DNA of 64,000 nt from Bacteroidota bacterium (GTDB taxonomy: Bacteria > Bacteroidota > Bacteroidia > Bacteroidales > FEN-979), in NCBI GenBank assembly GCA_026391355.1, contig JAPLDH010000016.1:58918-122917 (forward strand), given 5' to 3'. A model generated the notes under the pieces. That model saw only the letters and a list, made by a program, of their open reading frames with translations, had not been told where the DNA came from and did not search any database. Shown one piece after another: positions 18,907 through 30,464 of the stretch. The position numbers and the translations under genes were made by a program. How positions within the stretch are numbered: the first letter of the stretch is position 1; the number at the start of each line of letters is the position of its first letter.

Positions 18907-19090
18907 AGACAAATGCAAAATGGTAAAGCCTAAAATATTTTACCATTTCAGACTTTACCATTTTAGACTTGATTCGTCAACTGTTGCCAAAAACCTACCA
19001 GTTACAAAGTTTTTACTACCGTCTACCAATTCCCGCTTGATTTCACTTTTCTCTCAATCTACCTTTGGTGGAAAACAATTGCGTAACCAA

Positions 19091-20320
19091 ATGAAAAAAC
19101 CAAAAATCATGAAAAAAACACTTTTACTTTCAATAGCAGCCGTCCTGATCGGATTCAATTCATTTGCACAATGGATGCCTCAAACGAGCGGAATAAACAA
19201 TTTTATCACGTCTGTCTTCTTTGTCAATGCCGATACAGGATATATTGCAGCATTCGGAGGAACCATTTTAAAAACCGTCGATGGAGGCACAAACTGGGAT
19301 CCTCAGTCCAGTGGAACCACAATTGATTTGTATTGCATTTATTTTGAAAATGCAGATACAGGGTATGCGGTGGGTGATGTAGGAACCATTCTGAAAACCA
19401 CTGACGGAGGTACACACTGGAATCCACAGACAAGTGGAACGACAACCTGGTTAGCATATGTCGATTTTGTTGGTAATACAGGGAATGCAGTGGGAGGAAA
19501 CGGAACCGTCCTGCATACCGGCAACGGTGGCACGACCTGGACAATACAGTACACCGGAACAAACACTAATTTAAGACAGGTATCCTTCGTCAACGCCGAT
19601 ACAGGATATGTGGTAGGTGGTACCCAGTATGTCGCAGGAGGCATTATTTTAAAAACCACAGATGGAGGGATTACCTGGACAACATTATCCAACAATGTCT
19701 ACAACCTGTTATTTTCAATTGTCTTTACCGATGTTAATACAGGTTATATCGGAGGCGGCGATGCAACGGTAGCAAACATTTTAAAAACGACTGATGCAGG
19801 CGCGACCTGGAGTGTAATTCCAAATGTACCCGGCGGTTCTTTGAGAAGAATATTCTTTGCGGATGCCAATGAGGGTTATGCCGTAAGTAAACTGGGTGAA
19901 ATCATTCATACTTCAGACGCCGGCGAAACCTGGACCCTCCAGCAGAGCGGAACAGCTCAATTTCTGTTTTCTGTTTATTTTACCGATGTCAACACAGGGT
20001 ATGTGGCCGGTGACAGCGGAACTATTTTAAAAACCACCAACGGAGGTTTTCTGGAAGGGGTCCATGAAAAACAACAGGCAGGCAGCTTGAAGATCAATCC
20101 CAATCCTGCCACGGATAAAATCAGTATCGCACTTTCTGAACCCGGAACCAGCCCTGATGGAACCATTTTCGTTTATGGAACGACCGGGCAGGAACTGATA
20201 AGGCAGCAGATGCACGGTTCTCCCATTGAATTAAATGTCAGTATACTTCCGAAAGGTATCTATTTCATAAGACTGACCACCAGTGAAAAAACAGGGTTCG
20301 GGAAATTTGTGAAGGAATAA
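19091..20320 (+). CDS. YCF48-like repeat protein with T9SS C-terminal sorting domain
   Basis: Repeated NADTGY...GGTILKT.DGG..W units; C-terminal INPNPATDKISIALSE...KGIYFIRLTTSEKTGFGKFVKE. Confidence 0.88.
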   Translation: MKKPKIMKKTLLLSIAAVLIGFNSFAQWMPQTSGINNFITSVFFVNADTGYIAAFGGTILKTVDGGTNWDPQSSGTTIDLYCIYFENADTGYAVGDVGTILKTTDGGTHWNPQTSGTTTWLAYVDFVGNTGNAVGGNGTVLHTGNGGTTWTIQYTGTNTNLRQVSFVNADTGYVVGGTQYVAGGIILKTTDGGITWTTLSNNVYNLLFSIVFTDVNTGYIGGGDATVANILKTTDAGATWSVIPNVPGGSLRRIFFADANEGYAVSKLGEIIHTSDAGETWTLQQSGTAQFLFSVYFTDVNTGYVAGDSGTILKTTNGGFLEGVHEKQQAGSLKINPNPATDKISIALSEPGTSPDGTIFVYGTTGQELIRQQMHGSPIELNVSILPKGIYFIRLTTSEKTGFGKFVKE

Positions 20321-20381
20321 AGAATTTTATTAATGAAGGTCTAAGAAAAACAATCGGAATAAACCTTTAAAACAGCAGGCA

Positions 20382-22493
20382 ATGAAAAAAAATCTGGTAG
20401 TATTGCTTTTCTTAATATCCGGGATCTCCGTTTCGGCCTTTGCAAAAAATGTTGAGATACAGGAGGCAAGGGTTATTGGTAAGAATTTTTTCTTTCAAAG
20501 AATTAACCTCAGTCAGGAAATTCTCTTCGGCTCACTTGCTATAATCAAAGAATTCACCGAAAAAGAGAACGGCACACCCTTTTACTACATCTTTGATTTC
20601 AGCAGCAAAGGTTACATAATCATTGCCGCTGATGATGCGGTTTTCCCCGTAATCGGATACTCCTTTGAGACATTTTCCTCGGCTGAAAACCCATCGCCGG
20701 AATTCACATTCTGGATGGAACATTATAAAGATCAGATAAGGGATGTGAAAGAAAGAAATCTTCAGCCGGATGCTGAAATCACGGCAGCATGGACCCGGTT
20801 TTCCCGGGCAGATTCGATTATTCCGGCTAATTTGAAAGGGATCCTCGATGTTCAGCCCCTGATCACCGACACGTGGGATCAGGGATACCCCTATAATGCT
20901 ATGTGTCCGGAAGATCCTGCGGGGTCAGGGGGACATGCTCTTACTTGCTGTGTGGCCACTGCCATGGCCATGATCATGCATTACTGGAGGTATCCAGCGA
21001 TGGGACAGGGATACCATTGTGATACCCCTCAGCCTCCATACGGTCCGCAGTGTGCTTCCTTCGGAAGAACATCCTACGAATGGAACGGAATGACCAGTAT
21101 TATTTCAGAGACGTGCGACCCTGTCGCATTGCTTTCTTGGCATACCGGCATTTCAATCGACGTGAATTATGGCCCTGATGTCTCCGTTGCCTGGGAGTAT
21201 AAGGTCGCACCTGCACTGGTAAATTATTTCAGGTATTCAACAACCGCACAGTATCTTCAAAAGATCAATTACTCAGCCACAAACTGGAACAATCTATTAA
21301 CGGGAGATTTGAATGCAGGAATGCCAGTAGAATATGGCGGTTATGGTACCACGTCAATCGGTCATGTCTGGGTATGCGACGGATACCAGGGAACCGATTT
21401 TTTTCACATGAACTGGGGATGGGGAGGAATCGATAACGGGTATTTTTACCTCAATAACCTGAACCCGGGTGGGGACAACTTTAATAACAGCCAGAACGCA
21501 ACTTTTCATATTCAGCCTGATCCTGCTTATTACCCAAATTATTGTGCCGGCCAGACCATTGATACTGCCTATGCTTCCGGAAGCATTGAAGACGGAAGCG
21601 GTCCCGTGAGCAATTACGCGAACAATGCTAATTGCAGCTGGCTCATTGGCCCCGATGATAGCGTTCAGAGCATCAAACTGACTTTTCTGAGGTTTGCAAC
21701 GGATCCCGCTGATGAGGTGAAAATTTACGATGGACCAACGACTGCTTCCCCGCTTCTCGCGACTTATTCCGGATCGTCGCTGCCGCCTGAGATCAGTTCC
21801 ACAGGGAACAAGATGCTTGTTACCTTCACCTCCAATGGCAATGGCACTGCAAATGGTTTTTTAGCCGAGTTCCATTGTGCATTGAATTTTTTCTGCAGTG
21901 GTACGACCATCTTCACAGACCCTTCAGGCCATTTCGGGGATGGCAGCGGAAGGTTCGATTATCGTAATTCCAGCACCTGCAAATGGAAGATCATGCCCCC
22001 GGATGCATCAAGTGTTACGCTTACATTCAGTGATTTCAAGACGCAGCAGGACAAGGATGTTGTTCAGATTTACGATCTGGCATCAAATACTTTACTGGCG
22101 ACCTATTCAGGAGATTATGCCACCCCTCCGGGGCCTGTCACAGTCTCTTCCGGGAAAATGTCAGTATACTTCAATACCAATAATTCCGGCAGGGATTTAG
22201 GATGGGATGCCAGTTATTCCATAAGCGTCGGAACAAAAGATCATCAGGCAGGACAGGAAATGAAGCTGTATCCGGATCCTGCTGATAATTTTATAACCCT
22301 TGAATTGCCGGATTTGGCTGGTAATCCATCGGGTTTTATTTCCATTTTCGACGACACCGGCCGGGAGTTGATACATAAGGCAGTGCAAAGCACCACAGTT
22401 GTAACAGATGTCAGCAGCCTTTCAAAAGGGATATATATAGTAAAGCTGGTCAGTAGTGATTTTGTAGCATCCGCAAAATTTGTAAAAAACTGA
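20382..22493 (+). CDS. C10 (streptopain-like) peptidase with two CUB-like domains and T9SS sorting domain
   Basis: Cys motif GGHALTCCVATAMAMIMHYWRYP; His motif GHVWVCDGYQGTDFFHMNWGWGGIDNGYFYL; two CUB-like repeats; C-terminal YPDPADNFITLELPD...KGIYIVKLVSSDFVASAKFVKN. Confidence 0.92.
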   Translation: MKKNLVVLLFLISGISVSAFAKNVEIQEARVIGKNFFFQRINLSQEILFGSLAIIKEFTEKENGTPFYYIFDFSSKGYIIIAADDAVFPVIGYSFETFSSAENPSPEFTFWMEHYKDQIRDVKERNLQPDAEITAAWTRFSRADSIIPANLKGILDVQPLITDTWDQGYPYNAMCPEDPAGSGGHALTCCVATAMAMIMHYWRYPAMGQGYHCDTPQPPYGPQCASFGRTSYEWNGMTSIISETCDPVALLSWHTGISIDVNYGPDVSVAWEYKVAPALVNYFRYSTTAQYLQKINYSATNWNNLLTGDLNAGMPVEYGGYGTTSIGHVWVCDGYQGTDFFHMNWGWGGIDNGYFYLNNLNPGGDNFNNSQNATFHIQPDPAYYPNYCAGQTIDTAYASGSIEDGSGPVSNYANNANCSWLIGPDDSVQSIKLTFLRFATDPADEVKIYDGPTTASPLLATYSGSSLPPEISSTGNKMLVTFTSNGNGTANGFLAEFHCALNFFCSGTTIFTDPSGHFGDGSGRFDYRNSSTCKWKIMPPDASSVTLTFSDFKTQQDKDVVQIYDLASNTLLATYSGDYATPPGPVTVSSGKMSVYFNTNNSGRDLGWDASYSISVGTKDHQAGQEMKLYPDPADNFITLELPDLAGNPSGFISIFDDTGRELIHKAVQSTTVVTDVSSLSKGIYIVKLVSSDFVASAKFVKN

Positions 22494-22516
22494 CACGTTC
22501 AGGATTAAGAAAAGAG

Positions 22517-25500
22517 TTGCACCTTTGTTATGAATCAATAAACGAAAGCGTGAGACAGTTTTCAATCCTAATGGTGCGGTATTTTTTCCTGGCATTCATC
22601 CCTTTCGTTCTGATCATAACACCAACCCAGGCACAGCAAGACAAAGAATATTTTTTTCAGAAATTAACCACCGTCAACGGGCTATCATCCAATGACATTC
22701 AATACATTTTTCGCGACTCCCGGGGTTACGTGTGGATAAGCACCCACTTTGGCCTCAATCGTTATGATGGAAGAAACATCAAAGTCTATCATCATGATCC
22801 CAATAACCCTCATTCATTACCGAGCGAAGATGTCCGGATGATTAAAGAAGATAAAGACGGCTCTTTATGGATTGGCGCAGATTATGGATTAATAGAATTT
22901 AACCCTGTTACGGAACAATTCTGTTATTATGTTCATGATGTGAATAAGCCGGGATCGCTGGTATCAGACCATATTCCGGTTCCTATTGTCGATTCCGGGA
23001 ATAATCTCTGGGTTGGTACCGAGAAAGGGCTGCAGATTTTTGACCGGAATCACCACTCTTTTAAAACGATTTATGGATCAATGACTGATTCATTGAATAA
23101 AAACACTGCTCCGGTTTTCGGTTGGCCCTTGCTTCAGGATAAAAATAACAATTTCTGGTTCGCCTCTTTTAATGAAGGATTAATGAGGTTTAATCCGGTC
23201 AAAGGGGAATATAAATTCTTTCCAGTGCCAAACAAGATGAATTATGAAATAACAGATATGCTCATCGACCATGAAGGAACTTTCTGGGTGGTTCTGAACA
23301 GACGCGGGTTGAATCTATTCCGGCCCGAAACGGGTCACTTTGAGCCCATTCCAACAATTAAAATTACCCGCTATCTCGTGTTCGGGAACATTAGCGAATG
23401 GAAAGACCCTGCTGGATTATACTGGCTGACTATATGTACCAGTGAAGGATTGCTTTTTTATCATTACCCGTCCGGGAACAATTTCCTGGTCCGTTACTCT
23501 CCTGCGAATTCCTGTTCATTGCTCGATAAAATCCCGTCATTCGTTTATACTGATACGGAAGGTGTTCTTTGGATCGGAACCCAAAAAGGATTGAATATCC
23601 TGGATAATGCTGACCAGGCATTTCATTCGAGATCTATTATGCAGGGAATTTCTCCTGAGGACAGGCGCATACCCGGGGGTATTGAAACCATTTATGAAGA
23701 CAAGGATGTAAAGATGCTTTCATTCGGGTGGTCAAAAGGCCTGGGGATCTATGATAAGGAATGGAAGCTGATCCGGTTCTACCATGGCATTCCACCGTCA
23801 GATACAAGTATGGAAGCCATGAATATCTTCGGCATCTGGAAAGATTTCAGAAGATATTACTGGATTACAACGGACAACTGCCTGACAAGATTTGATGTTG
23901 AGAAAAACATGTTTAAGATATTTATTCCCCCGTATGATGATAACAAGGCTGTCAACGGACTGAAGCTGCTTCGTGACATAATTCCTTTCGATTCCACAAG
24001 CTTTTATGTGCGTTGTAAAACCTACGGCCTTTTAAAATTTGATTTTATTAAAGGGGAATTCTTGCAGGATATGATTCATAATGATAATGACCCGTCATCC
24101 CTTCCAACCAACTATATAAGAGCAGTTCTGAAAGATGATGAAAACCGTCTGATCCTGGTGTCAGTGAATGAAGGAATCTTTATTTATGATCCTTCAAAAG
24201 GGACTTTTCAAACTTTCAACCATGATCCGGATCCTTCAGTTAATGAAGCTATAAACAACTTATATTTTGATCCCTTTTTATCCGGGAAGATACTCTGGCT
24301 TAACACTGCGCACGGACTTCTGAAATTTGACATGGCCACGAATAAATTTGAATTATTTAATTCCCGGAACGGATTGGCCAGTGAATTTTTACTGAGCAAT
24401 GAAGTGGACGACAGTGGCAATGTATGGGTAGCGCACAATGCCGGCATTTCAAGATTTAATCCCGTCAGCCGGACATTTACTAATTATTCGGAGAATAATG
24501 GCCTGGTCTTTAAAGAATTCAATCATAACATGAGAAAAATGGCGGATGGGAACATTTACATCAGTGATCAGGACAGGCTTATCTGTTTCAATCCAGCTCA
24601 GTTTAAGTCCAATCAAAATATTCCCCAGGTTCACATCAATTCTGTTCAGGTTGAGAATGAGCAACACAAGATAACGATTGATTCCATTGCACGAAAAAAA
24701 ATACTGACGCTTCCTCACGACCAGGCTTTGATCACTGTTGATTTTTCTGTACTTAACTTGTCTCATCCGTATGAAAACAAATTTTTTTTCAGACTGGATG
24801 ATGATTCCGTCTGGCACAAAGTAAACGAAGGTGTCGTAAATCTTTTCAGGCTGACCCCGGGACACTATGTTCTTCATGTTACCGGCAGTAATGATTGCGG
24901 AGTAATGAATCCGACCGGCGATTCTCTTTTCATCCGGATTCTTCCGCCATATTACCAGACATGGTGGTTCAGGTTTTTGCTTGTTCTGGGTGTGGTTCTT
25001 CTGATTCTTCTGATCAGGCGCAGGGGAATCAAAAGGATCAGGCAGGAGGAACGCCTCAAAACGGAGTTCAATAAGAAACTGGCGCAGGCAGAGACCAAAG
25101 CCCTGCGTGCACAGATGAACCCGCATTTCATCTTCAACAGCCTGAATTCCATCAACAGCTTTGTCATTGAACAGAAGCACGAGATTGCATCCGAATACCT
25201 GATCAAGTTCTCAAAGCTGATCCGGCTGATCCTCGACAATTCACGCAATGAAACGATTTCCATCGATAAGGAACTGGAAACACTGAAACTCTATGTTTTT
25301 CTTGAGAGTGCCCGTTTTGACAATAAATTCAGGTGTAATTATCAGATCGCTGACGACGTGAATACCAGCACGGTCATGATCCCGCCCATGCTGCTGCAGC
25401 CCTTTGTCGAAAATGCCATCTGGCACGGGCTGATGCAGAAGGAAGGCGAAGGCACGATCACAGTGGAAATAAAGAAACAGGATGAGGAATTCCTGAATAT

Positions 25501-25714
25501 TTCCATCACAGATGATGGTATCGGCAGGGAAAAAGCTGCCGAACTGAAAAGCAAATCAGCCACCCACAAATCGCATGGACTTAAAGTCACCTCACAACGG
25601 ATTGAAATGATGAATAAGATCAATTCCACCGGGGCGAAGGTGAATATTGTTGATGTGAAAGATGAGAGGGGCAATGCTTCAGGGACCAAGGTGGAGTTAA
25701 TTATTCCGTTTTAG
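22517..25714 (+). CDS. Two-component propeller sensor histidine kinase (LytS/YehU-type kinase)
   Basis: Reg_prop repeats (IFRDSRGYVWISTHFGLNRYDG, IKEDKDGSLWIGADYGLIEF), Y_Y_Y-like region, TM, QMNPHFIFNSLNSINSFV and PPMLLQPFVENAIWHGL. Confidence 0.93.
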   Translation: MHLCYESINESVRQFSILMVRYFFLAFIPFVLIITPTQAQQDKEYFFQKLTTVNGLSSNDIQYIFRDSRGYVWISTHFGLNRYDGRNIKVYHHDPNNPHSLPSEDVRMIKEDKDGSLWIGADYGLIEFNPVTEQFCYYVHDVNKPGSLVSDHIPVPIVDSGNNLWVGTEKGLQIFDRNHHSFKTIYGSMTDSLNKNTAPVFGWPLLQDKNNNFWFASFNEGLMRFNPVKGEYKFFPVPNKMNYEITDMLIDHEGTFWVVLNRRGLNLFRPETGHFEPIPTIKITRYLVFGNISEWKDPAGLYWLTICTSEGLLFYHYPSGNNFLVRYSPANSCSLLDKIPSFVYTDTEGVLWIGTQKGLNILDNADQAFHSRSIMQGISPEDRRIPGGIETIYEDKDVKMLSFGWSKGLGIYDKEWKLIRFYHGIPPSDTSMEAMNIFGIWKDFRRYYWITTDNCLTRFDVEKNMFKIFIPPYDDNKAVNGLKLLRDIIPFDSTSFYVRCKTYGLLKFDFIKGEFLQDMIHNDNDPSSLPTNYIRAVLKDDENRLILVSVNEGIFIYDPSKGTFQTFNHDPDPSVNEAINNLYFDPFLSGKILWLNTAHGLLKFDMATNKFELFNSRNGLASEFLLSNEVDDSGNVWVAHNAGISRFNPVSRTFTNYSENNGLVFKEFNHNMRKMADGNIYISDQDRLICFNPAQFKSNQNIPQVHINSVQVENEQHKITIDSIARKKILTLPHDQALITVDFSVLNLSHPYENKFFFRLDDDSVWHKVNEGVVNLFRLTPGHYVLHVTGSNDCGVMNPTGDSLFIRILPPYYQTWWFRFLLVLGVVLLILLIRRRGIKRIRQEERLKTEFNKKLAQAETKALRAQMNPHFIFNSLNSINSFVIEQKHEIASEYLIKFSKLIRLILDNSRNETISIDKELETLKLYVFLESARFDNKFRCNYQIADDVNTSTVMIPPMLLQPFVENAIWHGLMQKEGEGTITVEIKKQDEEFLNISITDDGIGREKAAELKSKSATHKSHGLKVTSQRIEMMNKINSTGAKVNIVDVKDERGNASGTKVELIIPF

Positions 25715-25794
25715 GTTAGTTTCGGAATAAATTCTTAATCTTTTTTACTTTCCAGAACACTCCGTGGGAAACTGAACGGTAAATCTAACCCATA

Positions 25795-25848
25795 TCATAA
25801 TAAATCAATCGGAGCTTTGTATCCCAAGGCTTTATGAGGCCTTTCATT
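25795..25848 (-). pseudogene. C-terminal remnant of an IS3-family transposase
   Basis: Reverse complement reads NERPHKALGYKAPIDLL, matching the conserved IS3-type transposase C-terminus (N..RPH.ALGY.TP). Confidence 0.75.
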
Positions 25849-25850
25849 TT

Positions 25851-25934
25851 GTCGTGGTACACTTAACTGACCAATTATTTAACTTTAGAATCATTCCAGA
25901 TTATCTGAAAATGGTTGGTTTTATTGAAGAAATG
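25851..25934 (+). repeat. 84-bp repeat copy A (begins GTCGTGGTACAC)
   Basis: About 93% identical by eye to 28274..28357; remnant coding potential NFRIIPDYLKMVGFIEEM. Confidence 0.85.
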
Positions 25935-26049
25935 AGGGATTGACGGAAAATTGTTTCTCCCCTCTTTTTCAACTTTTATCCTGTATGGGTACTTTCTTCC
26001 ATCTTCCCTAACCAATAAATGCAACAATCAGGTCTCCATTTTTCCGATG

Positions 26050-26919
26050 TTATTTGCTGGTACTGTAAACTGTTTGAAGAAATGCTTTCAGGGATAGAGG
26101 TTTCCGGCCAAGCAATGATTCCAGTGTTGTGCCTGGAAGATTAAACTCATCCCGTTTGATGGCTTCAGCGAACGCTGCCGTGAATCCCACATACATTTCA
26201 GGAATACCTGCTTTGATAAGCTGTTCTGTAAATACTTCCTTCGGGGGGTCGAGGTACTCAATTTTCTTGCCGGATATTTCCGAAAGAATATCTGCAACAT
26301 CTGAAAAGGAATATGACTTATCGGATGAAATAGAATACTCCTTATTGCCGTGACCTTCTGTTGTAAGGACATGAGCTGCAGCCTCGGCCATATCGATGCG
26401 CGCAGCGAAAGGAGTTTTACCGGTTCCTGCAGGAAAGAAAACACCGGTTTCCGGCAATTTTTCCCCTAAGAACATTGGGATACATTCTGCATAGAGGTTA
26501 TTTTTGAGGATGGTATAAGTCATTCCTGAATTTTTGATTTGATTTTCGGCCTTAACATGACCGTCTGTAATAAAGGCAATGGCAGACTGAAATGGGTCCT
26601 TAATGTCGGCACTGGTATATACTATATGCCTGACACCAGCCTTTTTGGCTGCATTGATGGCATTTACATGCTGTCCTCCCCTGTCATTCATGTCATTTGA
26701 AGAGATAAGTAATAATTTCTCAATGCCGGTAAATGCTTTCACCATTGAATCAAAATCGGTGTAATCCCCGGTCCTTATATCAATTCCTTTGGCAGCCAGA
26801 TCAGCGGCCTTGTTTTTATCCCTTGCCAGTGCAGCAATGCCACTGGATGGTATCGTTTTTAAAAGAAAGTCAATGGTCGCTTTCCCAAAATGTCCTGTTG
26901 AACCTGTTACGAGTATCAT
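26050..26919 (-). CDS. NAD(P)H-binding SDR/NmrA-like oxidoreductase (QorB-like)
   Basis: MILVTGSTGHFGKATIDFLL Rossmann motif; AINAAKKAGVRHIVYTSA. Confidence 0.9.
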   Translation of the reverse strand: MILVTGSTGHFGKATIDFLLKTIPSSGIAALARDKNKAADLAAKGIDIRTGDYTDFDSMVKAFTGIEKLLLISSNDMNDRGGQHVNAINAAKKAGVRHIVYTSADIKDPFQSAIAFITDGHVKAENQIKNSGMTYTILKNNLYAECIPMFLGEKLPETGVFFPAGTGKTPFAARIDMAEAAAHVLTTEGHGNKEYSISSDKSYSFSDVADILSEISGKKIEYLDPPKEVFTEQLIKAGIPEMYVGFTAAFAEAIKRDEFNLPGTTLESLLGRKPLSLKAFLQTVYSTSK

Positions 26920-27080
26920 ATCTGTATTTTTTAATAAGTGATTGAACTAAATTAATTTAAGGAGGCAAAAGTAAGTATATTTGCTATCCGTTTTATAGTA
27001 CTATCTAAATTGATAGTGATATCCTTTCAGTACGTAATGCAAAATGCAATGACAAAATCAACAAATCAGTGTTATCAGTA

Positions 27081-28273
<1,193 letters not shown>

Positions 28274-28357
28274 GTCGTGGTACACTTAACTGCCCAATTA
28301 TTTAACTTTAGAATCATTCCAGATTACCTGAAAGTGGTTGATTTTATTGAGGAGATG
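28274..28357 (+). repeat. 84-bp repeat copy B (begins GTCGTGGTACAC)
   Basis: See copy A at 25851..25934. Confidence 0.85.
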
Positions 28358-28494
28358 GATGGTTTTTCAAATGGCACTTAATCGAATATTCTGCACAGCC
28401 AACGGAGCAGCCTACCTGGAAAAAACGCTCGCTCTGACCAGTCTTCGCCGGAGCAATCTGACAACATCACCTTGTTGATTGTCAAGAATATATT

Positions 28495-28806
28495 GTGGTC
28501 AACAAGAATCGGCAAAGGGTGGTCAGGAATACCGTTTTTTACACAAGGGAGCATTCAGAGCCAAAATGGAAATTGATCACCAACCATACAGCCAGGAAAA
28601 CTTTCATCACCAATAGCATCGTTCTGGGAATGAATACCAAAACGATCAAGGATATCACCGGCCACAAAAAAGACAGTGTTTTTAACAAGTATGTGAAGAT
28701 CTCTGAGGAGTTTAAGAAGCTGGAGATGGAAAGGACATGGGATAATATTCAAACGATTACAAAAAAACCAGGACTCATCAAATTTTTTATTTCAAAGTAT
28801 TTGTAG
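28495..28806 (+). pseudogene. C-terminal fragment of tyrosine recombinase/integrase
   Basis: EHSEPKWKLITNHTARKTFITNSIVLGMNTKTIKDITGHKKDSVFNKYVKISEEFKKLEMERTW is nearly identical to the C-terminus of 33252..34541; the N-terminal core is missing. Confidence 0.92.
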
Positions 28807-28869
28807 AATACGTTTTGTTCACTATATTTGCATGTTCACGTGCACGTGAACAGAGTAATAAAATGAACG

Positions 28870-29895
28870 ATGGAAAAGAATCTTCTGAAAATTGCCCTGA
28901 ATAAACTGAAGGATCAAATCCCAATTGATCTTCAGTGGAACCTCGTTGATCCAGCCTTGAAACACAACAAGGGGGGTACCCTTATGCCAGCAAATGAGAA
29001 AATAACCCTCACGATTAATGGTTTGATATTTAAGTACCGGGTTGAAGCCAGGAATCAATTACGTACTATTCACCTGCCAAACATCTTCGAACTCCAAAAA
29101 GAAACCAATGATTTGCTGGTCGTTGCAGAAATCATCTATCCCAACTTGCGGGTAATACTGAAAGAAAGAGGGATTAACTATATTGATACAACCGGGAATG
29201 TTTTCATCAAGGCAGGGAATAATGTAATTTTCATTGAAGGCAGGAAAAACGAAGAAATTGAAAAACCGGGTTTCAAAGACAGGGCATTTAATAAAACAGG
29301 ACTGATTCTTATTTTTCATTTACTTCACAGGGAAGATTTTATTAACCAGCCTTATCGGGACATTGCGGCTACGTATGGCATTGCTGTCGGCAATGTGACA
29401 TATATCCTTAAAAACCTGGAAGAATTGGGCTACGTAAGGAAAATTGAAAACCGAAATTTCAAAATACTAAACAAGAAAGCGCTCCTTCAGCAGTGGGTGC
29501 AGAATTATCCGCTCAAATTAAAGCCAGCCCTTCATGTTGGGAACTTCACCCTCTTTAATAAAAATATCAGAGATTGGAAAACCCTGAAATTTGACCCGCA
29601 AACTGTACTATGGGGTGCTGAGCCGGCGGCAAGCCTATTGACAGATTATCTTGTTCCTGCAGAGTTGACAATCTATACAACCGAAACAAGAACGGAATTG
29701 ATTAAAAATCTGAAACTGATTTCAGATGATTTGGGTAACCTGAAGGTATACCGGAAATTCTGGCAATTTAAAGAAGAATCGGAATATAAAGTTCCTCCTA
29801 TTCTTGTTTATGCAGACCTTGTTAATACCGGAGATACACGAAACATTGAAACAGCACAAATGATCTATGACAAATATATTAAAGGAAAACTTTGA
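28870..29895 (+). CDS. AbiEi-like type IV antitoxin/transcriptional regulator
   Basis: wHTH region DIAATYGIAVGNVTYILKNLEELGYVRK; C-terminal TAQMIYDKYIKGKL. Followed by a nucleotidyltransferase ORF with 29-bp overlap. Confidence 0.65.
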   Translation: MEKNLLKIALNKLKDQIPIDLQWNLVDPALKHNKGGTLMPANEKITLTINGLIFKYRVEARNQLRTIHLPNIFELQKETNDLLVVAEIIYPNLRVILKERGINYIDTTGNVFIKAGNNVIFIEGRKNEEIEKPGFKDRAFNKTGLILIFHLLHREDFINQPYRDIAATYGIAVGNVTYILKNLEELGYVRKIENRNFKILNKKALLQQWVQNYPLKLKPALHVGNFTLFNKNIRDWKTLKFDPQTVLWGAEPAASLLTDYLVPAELTIYTTETRTELIKNLKLISDDLGNLKVYRKFWQFKEESEYKVPPILVYADLVNTGDTRNIETAQMIYDKYIKGKL

Positions 29896-30171
29896 GAAAT
29901 ATCTTAAAGCCCGGTATGGTTCGACGATAGATGCTCTTTCAAGGACGTTTTCTAAGTTCGGAATTGATTATTTCCTGATAGGCGCTTTAAGCAGGAATTT
30001 GTGGGTACAACACCTCGAAGGTCTTCCACCCATAAGAATGACAACCGATAAGGATTTTGCAGTCCTGGTAAACGACAAGGATCAGTATCATGATATAATG
30101 CAACACTTGATCGATTTAGAAAATTTTGTTGAAGATCCGGAACCATATAAACATGGATCAGACAACTTCGG
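29867..30171 (+). pseudogene. AbiEii-like nucleotidyltransferase, 3'-truncated
   Basis: FGIDYFLIGALSRNLWVQHLEGLPPIRMTTDKDFAVLVND nucleotidyltransferase-like motif, then loss of homology where the TOTE-primase fragment begins in another frame. Confidence 0.72.
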
Positions 30172-30440
30172 CAAATATTTTTTTATTCAAATCCCTATTC
30201 CGTGGAAGGGAAGACACCTTTGCCCTTCGATGGGAAAAGAATGGCAAAGCCACTTATTTCCCGAGGTATGATTATGATCCTTACCAGTTCCGCCTGCATA
30301 AAATGAAAGGTGGAACCATTCAGACCTTTCAAAATAAAAAACTTAGTGCACTTGCTGATGAACAGATAGAGAAATACCTGAACGGGGATTATTTCATTGG
30401 CATTTATCCCTTGCTGAACTCTAAAATTCACTTGGAATAG
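30172..30440 (+). pseudogene. N-terminal fragment of TOTE-type primase-helicase
   Basis: NIFLFKSLFRGREDTFALRWEKNGKATYFPRYDYDPYQFRLHKMKGGTIQTFQNKKLSALADEQIEKYLNGDYFIGIYPLL matches residues about 5-85 of the 36281..39283 product. Confidence 0.9.
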
Positions 30441-30464
30441 TGTACCTACCAAATCACAAAACAT

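Noticed and set aside
24449-25180. 243-aa minus-strand ORF opposite the histidine kinase
   Set aside because: Antisense to conserved kinase domain sequence; no motif support.
28870-30440. Diversity-generating retroelement, prompted by the Avd-like gene and repeats
   Set aside because: No reverse transcriptase motif (YxDD-type) or template/variable repeat pair with adenine-biased differences recognised in the window.
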